From: Burkholderiales bacterium
GTDB lineage: Bacteria; Pseudomonadota; Gammaproteobacteria; Burkholderiales; Casimicrobiaceae
Length of the DNA stretch: 7,377 nucleotides
Assembly (NCBI GenBank): GCA_031257235.1
Contig: JAIRPA010000156.1
Coordinates: forward strand, 1 to 7,377
Reading direction: 5' to 3'
Shown here piece by piece: positions 1-6,884 of this stretch (the first letter of the stretch is position 1; each line of letters begins with the position of its first letter). The position numbers and the translations under genes were made by a program. The notes beneath the pieces are model-generated. The model saw nothing but the letters and a program-made list of their open reading frames with translations, made no database searches and was not told the DNA's origin.

Positions 1-22
1 TTTGCATCATCCGCTTTGCCTA

Positions 23-109
23 CAAAAAATCGTCGGGGTCTTGGTCTCCACTAACTTTGCTGCGCAAAGTAAGTTCCGCCCCAACCAAAGGTTGTCCCGC
101 GATTTTTTG
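23..109. repeat. compound inverted-repeat structure (outer stem plus two hairpins)
   Basis: The outer arms 23-32 (CAAAAAATCG) and 100-109 (CGATTTTTTG) are perfectly complementary. After a one-base bulge they continue with 34-37 against 96-99, plus a G.T pair 38/95. Inside are two separate hairpins. Bases 50-60 pair with 64-74 (11 positions, one A.A mismatch, loop TGC), and 82-86 pair with 90-94 (CAACC/GGTTG, loop AAA). Together they draw a three-way-junction-like fold of 87 bases downstream of the maeB stop. No coding function is apparent. It could be a structured repeat, part of a miniature mobile element, or a transcript 3' end. It resembles the structure at 4101-4177 in architecture but not clearly in sequence. 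The pairings are seen directly; the function is unknown. Confidence 0.55.
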
Positions 110-120
110 GTAACTCCAAC

Positions 121-145
121 CGGCAAAAAGTAATACTTTTTGCCG
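121..145. repeat. 25-base palindrome, copy 1 (CGGCAAAA/TTTTGCCG family)
   Basis: This is a perfect 12-base inverted repeat around a single central A (121-132 and 134-145). It begins 9 bases past the maeB stop codon on the minus strand. A transcript of either strand would form a stable hairpin, so it may end or stabilise the maeB message. It lacks the separate T-run of a standard intrinsic terminator, because its T-tract lies inside the stem. Two other 25-base copies (4022-4046 and 6885-6909) share the arms, which points to a dispersed repeat and not only a local terminator. Confidence 0.75.
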
Positions 146-154
146 AACATTGAT

Positions 155-2431
155 CTACTTCTTGCCGCTTATCTGGGCGACGGCAAGCGTGGTCAAGTTC
201 ACCAAGCGTCGGACGGTGGCGGAGTTGGTGACGATGTGAATCGGCGCGTTCAAGCCCAAAAGAATCGGTCCGATCGTCACGTTGTTGCTTCCCGTGATTT
301 TCAACAAATTAAACGCGATGTTGGCGGCGTCTAAGCCCGGCATCACCAATAGATTGGCGGCGCCGGAAAACCGCGCGTTCGGGAATATCGTCTCACGAAT
401 TGAATCGCTCAACGCGGCATCGCCTTGAATTTCACCTTCCACCTCAAGGGTAGGATTCAAACGCAACAAAAGCTCGCGCGTGGCGCGCATTTTTTGCGCG
501 GACGGATGATCGCTGGTGCCAAAAGAAGAATGCGACAAAAGCGCGATTTTAGGATCAATCCCAAAACTTTTGACTTCTTTTGCCGCCATTTGTGTGATTT
601 CCGCCAGCTGATCCACCGTCGGATCGTAGTTGATATAAGTATCGGTGATGAACAAAGGATGGGTGGGCAAAATCAAAGCGTTCATAGCCGCGTACACATG
701 AGCTTCGGGTTTGCGTCCGATGATTTGATCGAGATAATACAAATTCAACATGAAGTTGGTCACAAGCCCGCAAACCATACCGTCTGCCTGACCGCGACGA
801 ATCGCCATCGCGCCGACTAAGGTCGGACGGCGGCGCGCCTCAAGCTGCGCGTAGGCTTCGGTGACGCCCTTGCGACGGGTCAGTGCATAGTATTCTTTCC
901 AGCACGATTCATAGTCAGGGTTATCGTCGATATCAATGATTTCATAATCGTCCCCTTGTTTGATGCGCAAGCCCAAGCGTTGGATTTTTTCTTCAATCGT
1001 GTTGGCGCGCCCGATCAAAATAGGTCTTGCGATTTTATCGTCGCAAATTAACTGTGCCGCGCGTAAGACGCGATCTTCTTCGCCTTCCGCCAAAACGATG
1101 CGCTTGGGAGCGGCGCGCGCGGTGTCCAACAAGGGTTTCATCAGGTAGCCCGAATGGTAAACAAACCCGCGCAGTTTTTGCTCGTAGGCTTGAAAATCTT
1201 CAATCGGATGTAAGGCAACCCCGGTGTCCATCGCGGCTTTGGCCACCGCCGGCGCGATGTTCAAAATCAAACGCGGATCAAAAGGCTTGGGAATAATGTA
1301 GTCGGGACCAAAGCGCAAATTGTTGGTGTTGTACGCGGCTTCGACAATATCGGATTGTTCCGCCATGGCAAGATCGGCAATCGCGCGGACACAGGCGATT
1401 TTCATCGTGTCGCTGATCTGCGTCGCGCCGACATCCAAAGCACCTCTGAAAATGAACGGAAAGCACAAGACGTTATTGACCTGATTCGGAAAGTCCGAAC
1501 GACCGGTGGCAATGATGGCGTCGGGACGAACGGCTTTGACCAAATCGGGGCGAATCTCCGGCTCCGGATTGGCCAAGGCAAACACCAAAGGACGGTCTGC
1601 CATTTTGGGCAACCATTCTTGTTTGACCACGCGCCCGGCGGATAACCCTAAAAAGACATCCGCGCCCTCCATAATTTCGGCAAGCGTGCGTTTGTCGGTG
1701 GCTTGGGCAAAGTGCGCTTTGTGTTCGTCCATATCCACGGTTCGCCCCTGATACACCACGCCGTGAATATCGGAAACCCAAATGTTTTCGGTTTTGGCAC
1801 CCAACAACTCCAACAATTTCAAGCAGGAGAGGGCGGCGGCACCCGCGCCCGAACAGGCAATTTTGACGTCTTCGATTTTTTTACCGACGATGCGCAAGCC
1901 GTTGGTGACGGCCGCGCCCACGATGATGGCGGTGCCGTGTTGATCGTCGTGAAACACCGGAATGTTCATCCGATGACGACACTTTTCTTCGATGTAAAAG
2001 CATTCGGGCGCTTTGATGTCTTCTAAGTTGATGCCGCCAAAAGAGGGTTCCAACGCGCAAATCATATCGACCAAACGGTCGGGGTCAGGTTCGTTGATTT
2101 CCAAATCAAAGCAATCCACTCCGGCAAAGTTTTTAAACAAAACGGCTTTGCCTTCCATCACCGGCTTGGCGGCGAGCGCCCCGATGTTGCCCAGCCCCAA
2201 AACCGCCGTTCCGTTGGTGACAACCGCGATTAAATTGCCGCGCGCGGTCAACGCACGCGCTTCTTTGGGCTCTTTGACGATTTCTTCACACACGGCGGCA
2301 ACGCCGGGCGTATAGGCAAGCGCCAAATCGTGTTGCGTGATCAACGCTTTGGACGGAACCACTTCAATTTTTCCGGCGGGCGATTTACGGTGATAGGCTA
2401 AAGACGCGCTCCGAAGGGCTTGATCGGACAT
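155..2431 (-). CDS. maeB: NADP-dependent malic enzyme with C-terminal phosphotransacetylase-like domain
   Basis: This cytosolic enzyme oxidatively decarboxylates L-malate to pyruvate and CO2, supplying NADPH and linking the TCA cycle to pyruvate. At 758 residues it has the usual MaeB length (E. coli about 759). The malic N-terminal domain shows the YTPGVA motif (40-45), TNGTAVLGLGNIG (72-84), the likely catalytic Lys95 in GKAVLFK, the metal-ligand pair Glu137-Asp138 in LEDIKAP, and HDDQHGTA (161-168). A Rossmann nucleotide site, SGAGAAA, follows at 194-200. From about residue 430 to the end is a phosphate acetyltransferase-like domain, which in the E. coli enzyme is known to be regulatory (acetyl-CoA sensing) and not a working transacetylase. 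GAGG lies 5 bases before the ATG and supports this start. The gene follows the antiporter after 43 bases with no terminator between them, so co-transcription is plausible. A TATTAT box at 2465-2470 (minus strand) is only a weak promoter candidate. No defects are visible. Confidence 0.96.
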   Translation of the reverse strand: MSDQALRSASLAYHRKSPAGKIEVVPSKALITQHDLALAYTPGVAAVCEEIVKEPKEARALTARGNLIAVVTNGTAVLGLGNIGALAAKPVMEGKAVLFKNFAGVDCFDLEINEPDPDRLVDMICALEPSFGGINLEDIKAPECFYIEEKCRHRMNIPVFHDDQHGTAIIVGAAVTNGLRIVGKKIEDVKIACSGAGAAALSCLKLLELLGAKTENIWVSDIHGVVYQGRTVDMDEHKAHFAQATDKRTLAEIMEGADVFLGLSAGRVVKQEWLPKMADRPLVFALANPEPEIRPDLVKAVRPDAIIATGRSDFPNQVNNVLCFPFIFRGALDVGATQISDTMKIACVRAIADLAMAEQSDIVEAAYNTNNLRFGPDYIIPKPFDPRLILNIAPAVAKAAMDTGVALHPIEDFQAYEQKLRGFVYHSGYLMKPLLDTARAAPKRIVLAEGEEDRVLRAAQLICDDKIARPILIGRANTIEEKIQRLGLRIKQGDDYEIIDIDDNPDYESCWKEYYALTRRKGVTEAYAQLEARRRPTLVGAMAIRRGQADGMVCGLVTNFMLNLYYLDQIIGRKPEAHVYAAMNALILPTHPLFITDTYINYDPTVDQLAEITQMAAKEVKSFGIDPKIALLSHSSFGTSDHPSAQKMRATRELLLRLNPTLEVEGEIQGDAALSDSIRETIFPNARFSGAANLLVMPGLDAANIAFNLLKITGSNNVTIGPILLGLNAPIHIVTNSATVRRLVNLTTLAVAQISGKK

Positions 2432-2474
2432 GATGACCTCGAATAATCAGAATGAAACGGGTTAATAATAAAAA

Positions 2475-3749
2475 TTAGTAGTGAACCAGAAAAATACACG
2501 CGGTAAGAAACGTCGGCGGCAAGGCGGCAATGAAGAGTTTGAGCGGGTTCACTGCCGAATCCTCAAAACGTTCTTTCAAGATGGACACCCCGGCAGGGTT
2601 AGGCGCGTTGGCAATCACGGTCAATCCCCCGCCGACAATCGCGCCTGCCACCAACGAATATTGAAACGCCGCGTCCGTTCCTTGCACCAACGAACCTAAA
2701 TACGTGAGCGCGGCGTTGTCGGTGATGGCAGTCAATGCCGTCGCCCCCCAAAAGACAGCCTGAGACGGCAAACCGCCCAACAAACTTTGCAACCACCACG
2801 ATTGCATTCCGCCCAAAACGACCAAGCCGCCCAAAAAGAAAGCCACCAACATGCTTTCGCGCAACATCATGTTTTTGCGTTGATAGTGCGGATAAGCGGC
2901 GGCGTGACCCAAAAAGAACAGAAGAAGCGGCATGAACACCATCGGGTGATGCGAGAAATAAACGATGGCGGCAAGAAAGCAAAAATGAATGGCGCGCACG
3001 GAAATAGGAATCGGGTTTTCAGCCACGGTTTGATTCGAGAGGTTTTGCGCAATCGCATGACGGAACAAAAAGGTCACGGCGAGCGCGTTGAGCATCACCG
3101 CCGTCAATGAACGCCAGCCGAAAGTCGTCAACATGAAGGACAAATCCCATCCCCACGTGTGGGCAACCATCAAGACCGGCGGGGCGGCGTAGGGCGTCAA
3201 CGCGCCGCCGATGGAGACATTGACAAACAAAACGCCCAAGGTGGCGTAGCGAACGCGCGAAGGCATGGCGCGGGATAAAAAGGTGTCCCGCATCATCAGT
3301 GCCGCCAAGGTCATCGCGGCAGGTTCGGTGATGAATGAGCCTAAAAGCGGAATGAGCGAGATGGTCAAAAAATACAGCAACACCGCTTCGGGAATCGGAA
3401 AAACACGCGCCAAAAACACGGAAAGCGATTTGACGACGTTTTTCACGGAGGACATGATCGGGCGGCTGGCGGCAACCACCATGATCGCAAACACAAACAA
3501 AGGTTCAACAAAATTGCGGGTTTCAAGATAATTTAAGGCGCGGTCTTGCCCCCAATGAAAGAACATCACGATCATCATCAAAGCCGACCACACGCCAAAA
3601 ACAACCTCGACTTCACCCAAAAGATGGCACAAACCCGCGTGATTCGGAAAACGATGCGCCAAATGCGCAAAAAAGCTGGTCAAAAAAGTGTGTAAAACCG
3701 CAAGCGCGAAGATGATGGTTGCGGCAAGTTCCATAGGCGAGGGATTCAT
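2475..3749 (-). CDS. putative Na+/H+ antiporter (NhaD-like ion transporter superfamily)
   Basis: This 424-residue inner-membrane protein has roughly 11-12 hydrophobic spans across its length (for example about 8-30, 46-64, 83-97, 120-140, 168-193, 215-230, 252-285, 300-320, 364-383 and 403-422). It is probably a cation/proton exchanger of the 'putative Na+/H+ antiporter' family (the Na_H_antiport_3 type). Supporting motifs are GSFITEPAAMTLAALMMRD (137-155), GGALTPYAAPP (181-191), the polar intramembrane TAITDNAALTYLG (340-352, with Asp344) and NAPNPAG (381-387). Paired re-entrant motifs of this kind occur in the NhaD/ArsB/CitM superfamily. Family membership is recognised from the motifs, and the transported ion is inferred. 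The first ATG (MNPSPMELAA) has only a weak, A-rich upstream region (GAAAAAAAC), and Met6 is an alternative start. It is the first gene of the leftward pair with maeB and is transcribed divergently from rpsO. No clear promoter was found in front of it. Confidence 0.85.
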   Translation of the reverse strand: MNPSPMELAATIIFALAVLHTFLTSFFAHLAHRFPNHAGLCHLLGEVEVVFGVWSALMMIVMFFHWGQDRALNYLETRNFVEPLFVFAIMVVAASRPIMSSVKNVVKSLSVFLARVFPIPEAVLLYFLTISLIPLLGSFITEPAAMTLAALMMRDTFLSRAMPSRVRYATLGVLFVNVSIGGALTPYAAPPVLMVAHTWGWDLSFMLTTFGWRSLTAVMLNALAVTFLFRHAIAQNLSNQTVAENPIPISVRAIHFCFLAAIVYFSHHPMVFMPLLLFFLGHAAAYPHYQRKNMMLRESMLVAFFLGGLVVLGGMQSWWLQSLLGGLPSQAVFWGATALTAITDNAALTYLGSLVQGTDAAFQYSLVAGAIVGGGLTVIANAPNPAGVSILKERFEDSAVNPLKLFIAALPPTFLTACIFLVHY

Positions 3750-3938
3750 GTTTTTTTCTAATCGGCGATACCGAAAACGGAACGTGCTGAAATATTGCTA
3801 AAAATAGTCATTTAAAATCAAAGCGTTTGTTTTGGACGTTAAAGAAACAGGTTAAATAATGCGTGGACAAAAAACAATGCCAACCGTATTTATTGAGACG
3901 GCTGCGGGATTTTACCATTCCCGTTGAGTTTGTGCGTA

Positions 3939-3966
3939 TCAGGAATCAGAGGTCAGGAATCAGGGG
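3939..3966. repeat. two tandem copies of a 14-base unit
   Basis: TCAGGAATCAGAGG is followed immediately by TCAGGAATCAGGGG, with one difference (A to G) at unit position 12. It lies at the left edge of the palindrome cluster, 2 bases before the first CGGCAAAAAGTA arm. With only two copies it may be a remnant of slippage or an element border. The role is unknown. Confidence 0.8.
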
Positions 3967-3968
3967 TT

Positions 3969-4014
3969 CGGCAAAAAGTATTACTTTAGGTTTTCGCCCA
4001 AAAGTAAAAACCTA
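3969..4014. repeat. truncated palindrome copy running into a second hairpin
   Basis: Bases 3969-3980 carry the full left arm CGGCAAAAAGTA seen in copy 1, followed by TTACTTT, but the right arm breaks off before TTGCCG. The sequence then forms its own hairpin, 3987-3994 (TAGGTTTT) with 4007-4014 (AAAACCTA). A competing pairing of 3982-3987 with 4001-4006 is also possible. It looks like a 25-base palindrome whose right arm was replaced or rearranged. Confidence 0.5.
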
Positions 4015-4021
4015 CACTCGT

Positions 4022-4046
4022 CGGCAAAAAGTGGTACTTTTTGCCG
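4022..4046. repeat. 25-base palindrome, copy 2
   Basis: CGGCAAAAAGTG and TACTTTTTGCCG flank one central base. The arms match copy 1 except for the two bases near the centre. The single imperfect pair, at arm position 12, is G.T on the plus strand and would stay paired in a plus-strand RNA. It lies in the middle of the repeat cluster upstream of the rpsO promoter. Confidence 0.75.
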
Positions 4047-4059
4047 GAAATATTTTGCA

Positions 4060-4089
4060 AAAAAGTACCGGCGAAGCCGGATACTTTTT
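4060..4089. repeat. palindrome-related hairpin with inserted CCGGC/GCCGG core
   Basis: The inner arms AAAAAGTA (4060-4067) and TACTTTTT (4082-4089) are those of the 25-base palindromes. Here they enclose CCGGC-GAA-GCCGG plus one bulged A, instead of being flanked by CGGC and GCCG. The result is a 13-base-pair stem with a GAA loop. It may be a rearranged family member, or an independent hairpin sharing the A/T tracts. Confidence 0.55.
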
Positions 4090-4100
4090 GGTAGGAAAAA

Positions 4101-4177
4101 CGGAAAAACCGCTTGTGACGACGCGCTTTGCGCGTCGCGCCGCCTTTGGCGGCTCGATCCGTAACCCGGTTTTTTCG
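4101..4177. repeat. second compound structure (outer stem plus two TTT-loop hairpins)
   Basis: The outer arms 4101-4111 (CGGAAAAACCG) and 4167-4177 (CGGTTTTTTCG) pair over 11 positions with one G.T. They enclose CGACGCGC-TTT-GCGCGTCG (4119-4137) and GCCGCC-TTT-GGCGGC (4139-4153), both perfect. The architecture matches 23-109: an A-tract/T-tract stem closed by CG pairs, around two hairpins. It begins 11 bases after the hairpin at 4060-4089. It ends just before the rpsO upstream A/T tract and may shield that promoter from upstream transcription. That role is inference. Confidence 0.55.
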
Positions 4178-4180
4178 ACG

Positions 4181-4232
4181 TTTTAAATTTTTTTTCGTCC
4201 CGTTTGCGCAACCCTTACAAGATCGTTATAAT
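4181..4232 (+). promoter_or_regulatory. rpsO sigma70 promoter with probable UP element
   Basis: A perfect TATAAT (4227-4232) lies exactly 17 bases after TTGCGC (4204-4209, matching the first three consensus -35 bases). Transcription would start near 4239, giving a leader of about 41 bases before the rpsO ATG. The 15-base A/T-only stretch 4181-4195 would cover about -58 to -44, where an UP element contacts the alpha subunit C-terminal domains. That suits a strong ribosomal-protein promoter. The start site is predicted, not measured. Confidence 0.75.
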
Positions 4233-4279
4233 ACTCGCCTTTTTAAACGACCCACATTAAAGAAATTCGAGGAAAACTT

Positions 4280-4549
4280 ATGACCGTTTCGGTTCAAGAA
4301 AAGGCGAAAATCATCGCCGATTATCAACGTGTTGCCGGGGACACCGGTTCTCCGGAAGTCCAAATTGCCTTATTGACGGCGCGCATTAACGGATTAAATT
4401 CGCACTTTAAAGATCACGTCAAAGATCACCATTCGCGCCGCGGGCTGCTTCGGATGGTATCCCGTCGTCGGAAATTGTTGGACTACTTAAAATCGCGTGA
4501 TGCGGATTGCTATAAAACCCTCATTGAAAAGCTCGGATTACGTAAGTGA
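4280..4549 (+). CDS. rpsO: 30S ribosomal protein S15
   Basis: S15 is a primary 16S rRNA binding protein of the small subunit platform. The 89-residue length is exactly typical. It carries the conserved GDTGSPEVQIALLTARI block (20-36), the KDHHSRRGLLRMVSRRRKLLDYL rRNA-binding block in its second half, and the terminal IEKLGLRK. GAGGA at 4269-4273 is 6 bases before the ATG. It is the first gene of the conserved rpsO-pnp pair. In E. coli S15 represses its own translation through a leader pseudoknot. The short leader here shows no evident counterpart. Confidence 0.98.
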   Translation: MTVSVQEKAKIIADYQRVAGDTGSPEVQIALLTARINGLNSHFKDHVKDHHSRRGLLRMVSRRRKLLDYLKSRDADCYKTLIEKLGLRK

Positions 4550-4576
4550 TCGTTTCTACCGGTTTTTATAGTCTTC

Positions 4577-4612
4577 AACGAATGCGGACATGCTTATTGC
4601 CCGCGTATTGTT
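4577..4612 (+). other. possible imperfect stem-loop in the rpsO-pnp spacer
   Basis: AAC-(G)-AATGCG at 4577-4586 can pair with CGTATTGTT at 4604-4612. That makes nine pairs with one bulge and one G.T, around a 17-base loop. It lies between the rpsO stop and the terminator. It might be an RNA processing site of the kind known in enterobacterial rpsO-pnp transcripts. The pairing is modest and could be chance. Confidence 0.25.
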
Positions 4613-4632
4613 CATTGATTCTTTCACCAACC

Positions 4633-4668
4633 AACCGCGCGTAGCTATACGCGCGGTTTTTATTTTTT
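4633..4668 (+). terminator. intrinsic terminator between rpsO and pnp
   Basis: A perfect 11-base-pair stem (4633-4643 with 4648-4658, including CCGCGCGTA/TACGCGCGG) has the loop GCTA and is followed by TTTATTTTTT. It is a strong Rho-independent terminator for rpsO. It ends directly at the AAGG ribosome binding site of pnp, so pnp must be reached by read-through or by a promoter not recognised here. Confidence 0.92.
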
Positions 4669-4683
4669 AAGGTAATTTTTACC

Positions 4684-6804
4684 ATGATCCAAGCTATTAA
4701 AAAATCCATTCAGTATGGTCGTCACACCTTGACGTTGGAAACCGGCGAAATCGCGCGCCAAGCCACCGGCGCGGTATTGGTCAGTCTGGACGAAACCGCC
4801 GTCTTAGTGACGGTGGTCGCGTCGCCCTCTGTGAAACCCGGTCAGGATTTCTTCCCGTTGACCGTTGATTATCAGGAAAAAACTTACGCCGCCGGCAAAA
4901 TTCCGGGCGGCTTTTTCAAGCGGGAAGGGCGACCCTCCGAAAAAGAAACGTTAACGTCGAGGCTGATTGACCGCCCCTTGCGTCCGCTTTTTCCGGACGG
5001 TTTTTTCAACGAAGTGCAAATTGTCGCTACCGTGCTTTCGGTGAACCCGGAGGTCGACCCCGACGTTCCCGCGATGATCGGTGCCTCCGCCGCCTTGGCG
5101 ATCGCGGGCATTCCGTTTAACGGACCCATCGGCGCGGCACGGGTTGGCTATATCGACGGTCAATTTGTGTTGAATCCCACCAAATCCGAATTACCCAAAT
5201 CCAAGTTGGATTTAATCGTTGCCGGCACGGAATCCGCCGTTTTAATGGTGGAATCGGAAGCCCATGAACTCTCCGAAGAAACGATGTTGGGCGCGGTGGT
5301 GTTCGGGCATCAACAACAACAAGCGGTGATTGACCTCATTCACGATTTGGTCGCCGAAGGCGGCAAACCCTTATGGGATTGGAAAGCCCCCGAAAAAGAC
5401 ACGGCGCTGATCGAAAAGGTTGCCGGCATTGCCGAGGCAGACCTTCGCGCGGCGTATAAAATCCACGCCAAAGGGCAACGTCGTCAACGTTTGGACGAAA
5501 TCACCGATCAATTGATTGCCGAATGCGGCGCGACGGAAGATGCCGCTTTAACGGCGACGATCAAAGAGATTATGTTTAATCTCGAATCCAAAATTGTCCG
5601 TTCACAAATTCTGGAAGGCGAGCCACGCATTGACGGGCGCGATACCCGCACGGTGCGCCCGATCTCCATTCGTACCGGTGTGTTGCCGCGCACTCACGGC
5701 TCTGTGCTCTTCACACGCGGAGAAACGCAGGCGCTGGTGGTGGCCACCTTGGGCACCGCGCGTGACGAACAAGTCATCGACGCCTTGGAAGGCGAATACC
5801 GTGAACGCTTCATGTTGCATTACAACATGCCGCCTTTTGCCACCGGCGAAACCGGTCGCGTCGGTTCACCGAAGCGCCGCGAAGTCGGGCATGGTCGTTT
5901 AGCCAAACGCGCGTTGATTGCCGTGTTGCCCGGCGCCGATGAATTTTCTTATTCGATGCGCGTGGTCTCGGAGATCACTGAATCCAACGGTTCCTCGTCA
6001 ATGGCCTCGGTGTGCGGCGGTTGTTTAGCCTTGATGGACGCCGGCGTGCCGACAAAATCGCACGTGGCCGGGATTGCGATGGGCTTGATCAAAGAAGGCA
6101 ATCGCTTTGCGGTGTTGACCGATATTTTGGGCGATGAAGATCATTTGGGCGATATGGATTTCAAAGTTGCCGGCACCGCCAAAGGCGTGACCGCGTTGCA
6201 GATGGACATCAAAATCCAAGGGATCACCAAAGAGATCATGGCGATCGCCCTTTCACAGGCGCGTGAAGGCAGAATGCACATTTTGAAATTGATGGAAGAA
6301 GCGTTGCCGCATCCGCGCTCTGAAATCTCGCAGCACGCGCCGCGCATGATGACCTTTAAAATCAATCCCGAAAAAATCCGCGACGTGATCGGGAAGGGCG
6401 GGGCGGTGATTCGCGCCTTGACCGAAGAAACCGGCGCCTTGATTGATATTGAAGACGACGGTTCCGTGACGATCTCTTCGGTGAATGCCGACGCGTGCAA
6501 TATGGCGCGTAAGAGAATCGAAGAAATCACGGCAGAAGTCGAAGTCGGCAAAATTTACGACGGCACCGTGTTGCGTCTTTTGGATTTCGGCGCGATCGTT
6601 CAAGTGTTGCCGGGTCGTGACGGTTTATTGCACATTTCGCAAATCGCCAAAGAGCGCGTCAATCAGGTATCGGATTACTTAAAAGAAGGTCAGCCGGTGC
6701 GCGTGAAAGTGCTTGAGGCGGATGATAAAGGGCGCTTGCGTCTTTCGATGAAGGCGGTGTTGGACGACGATGCCGCGCCCGCGCCTTCTGCCGAAGAAAT
6801 GTAA
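4684..6804 (+). CDS. pnp: polyribonucleotide nucleotidyltransferase (PNPase)
   Basis: PNPase is a trimeric 3'-to-5' exoribonuclease that phosphorolyses RNA to nucleoside diphosphates. It acts in mRNA decay, often with RNase E and a helicase. The length is 706 residues (E. coli 711). The order is RNase PH domain 1 (about 5-145), a helical linker, RNase PH domain 2 (about 315-545), a KH domain with GKGG at 570-573, and an S1 domain from about 622 with DGLLHIS at 646-652. Active-site residues are all present and fall on E. coli numbering: Arg398-Arg399 after FATGE, the Ser437-439 phosphate loop, and Asp486, Asp492 and Lys494. The tail after S1 is short (AAPAPSAEEM). AAGG at 4669-4672 lies 11 bases before the ATG, a rather long spacing, and overlaps the end of the upstream terminator. 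The gene is intact. Confidence 0.98.
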   Translation: MIQAIKKSIQYGRHTLTLETGEIARQATGAVLVSLDETAVLVTVVASPSVKPGQDFFPLTVDYQEKTYAAGKIPGGFFKREGRPSEKETLTSRLIDRPLRPLFPDGFFNEVQIVATVLSVNPEVDPDVPAMIGASAALAIAGIPFNGPIGAARVGYIDGQFVLNPTKSELPKSKLDLIVAGTESAVLMVESEAHELSEETMLGAVVFGHQQQQAVIDLIHDLVAEGGKPLWDWKAPEKDTALIEKVAGIAEADLRAAYKIHAKGQRRQRLDEITDQLIAECGATEDAALTATIKEIMFNLESKIVRSQILEGEPRIDGRDTRTVRPISIRTGVLPRTHGSVLFTRGETQALVVATLGTARDEQVIDALEGEYRERFMLHYNMPPFATGETGRVGSPKRREVGHGRLAKRALIAVLPGADEFSYSMRVVSEITESNGSSSMASVCGGCLALMDAGVPTKSHVAGIAMGLIKEGNRFAVLTDILGDEDHLGDMDFKVAGTAKGVTALQMDIKIQGITKEIMAIALSQAREGRMHILKLMEEALPHPRSEISQHAPRMMTFKINPEKIRDVIGKGGAVIRALTEETGALIDIEDDGSVTISSVNADACNMARKRIEEITAEVEVGKIYDGTVLRLLDFGAIVQVLPGRDGLLHISQIAKERVNQVSDYLKEGQPVRVKVLEADDKGRLRLSMKAVLDDDAAPAPSAEEM

Positions 6805-6834
6805 TCACGTATATAATTCTTAGTCACATCAAAT

Positions 6835-6858
6835 ACGCGGCAAAGATGCCGCGTTTTT
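6835..6858 (+). terminator. intrinsic terminator after pnp
   Basis: ACGCGGCA (6835-6842) pairs perfectly with TGCCGCGT (6847-6854) around the loop AAGA, and T-residues run to 6858. It starts 31 bases after the pnp stop and should end the rpsO-pnp transcript, separating it from the TerC-family gene. Confidence 0.9.
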
Positions 6859-6884
6859 GTTGAAGGGGATCGTGACCATAAACC

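Larger units (their letters stand above)
3750..4279. other. 530-base divergent intergenic region, repeat-rich, no convincing gene
   Basis: This region separates the leftward antiporter gene from rpsO. Bases 3750-3900 are A/T-rich and should hold the antiporter promoter, but no box pair stands out. Bases 3939-3966 are a 14-base unit repeated twice. Bases 3969-4090 hold three related palindromic units, and 4101-4177 form a compound hairpin. The rpsO promoter occupies 4181-4232. A GTG-started reading frame of 107 codons crosses 3863-4186, but it runs through the repeats, has no recognisable domain and lacks a ribosome binding site, so it is not called as a gene. Confidence 0.7.

Noticed and set aside
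1703..2026. Antisense reading frames over 100 codons inside maeB, and similar ones inside the antiporter gene and pnp
   Set aside because: They lie opposite or out of frame with well-supported genes and have no family motifs, so they are shadows of codon use.
155..2431. Malic enzyme/phosphotransacetylase fusion as a novel architecture
   Set aside because: This fusion is the standard MaeB arrangement at the standard length.
3832..3860. Plus-strand promoter-like pair TTGGAC, 17 bases, AATAAT
   Set aside because: The -10 box is five of six but the -35 box only three of six, and no gene follows within the repeats. In such A/T-rich DNA it may be chance.
3905..3923. CGGGA/TCCCG inverted repeat
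   Set aside because: The stem is only five base pairs with a nine-base loop and no T-run, so it is not distinguishable from chance.
3863..4186. GTG-started 107-codon reading frame in the intergenic region
   Set aside because: It runs straight through the tandem repeat, palindromes and compound hairpin, has no ribosome binding site or recognisable domain, and the composition is what translated repeats give. An overlapping 76-codon frame on the other strand (3981-4211) fails for the same reasons.
4239..4279. S15 autoregulatory leader pseudoknot
   Set aside because: The predicted leader is only about 41 bases, A-rich, and shows no stems resembling the known S15-binding leader types.
6812..6817. 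Perfect TATAAT just after the pnp stop
   Set aside because: No acceptable -35 box lies 16-18 bases upstream, and a transcript starting near 6824 would meet the pnp terminator at once.
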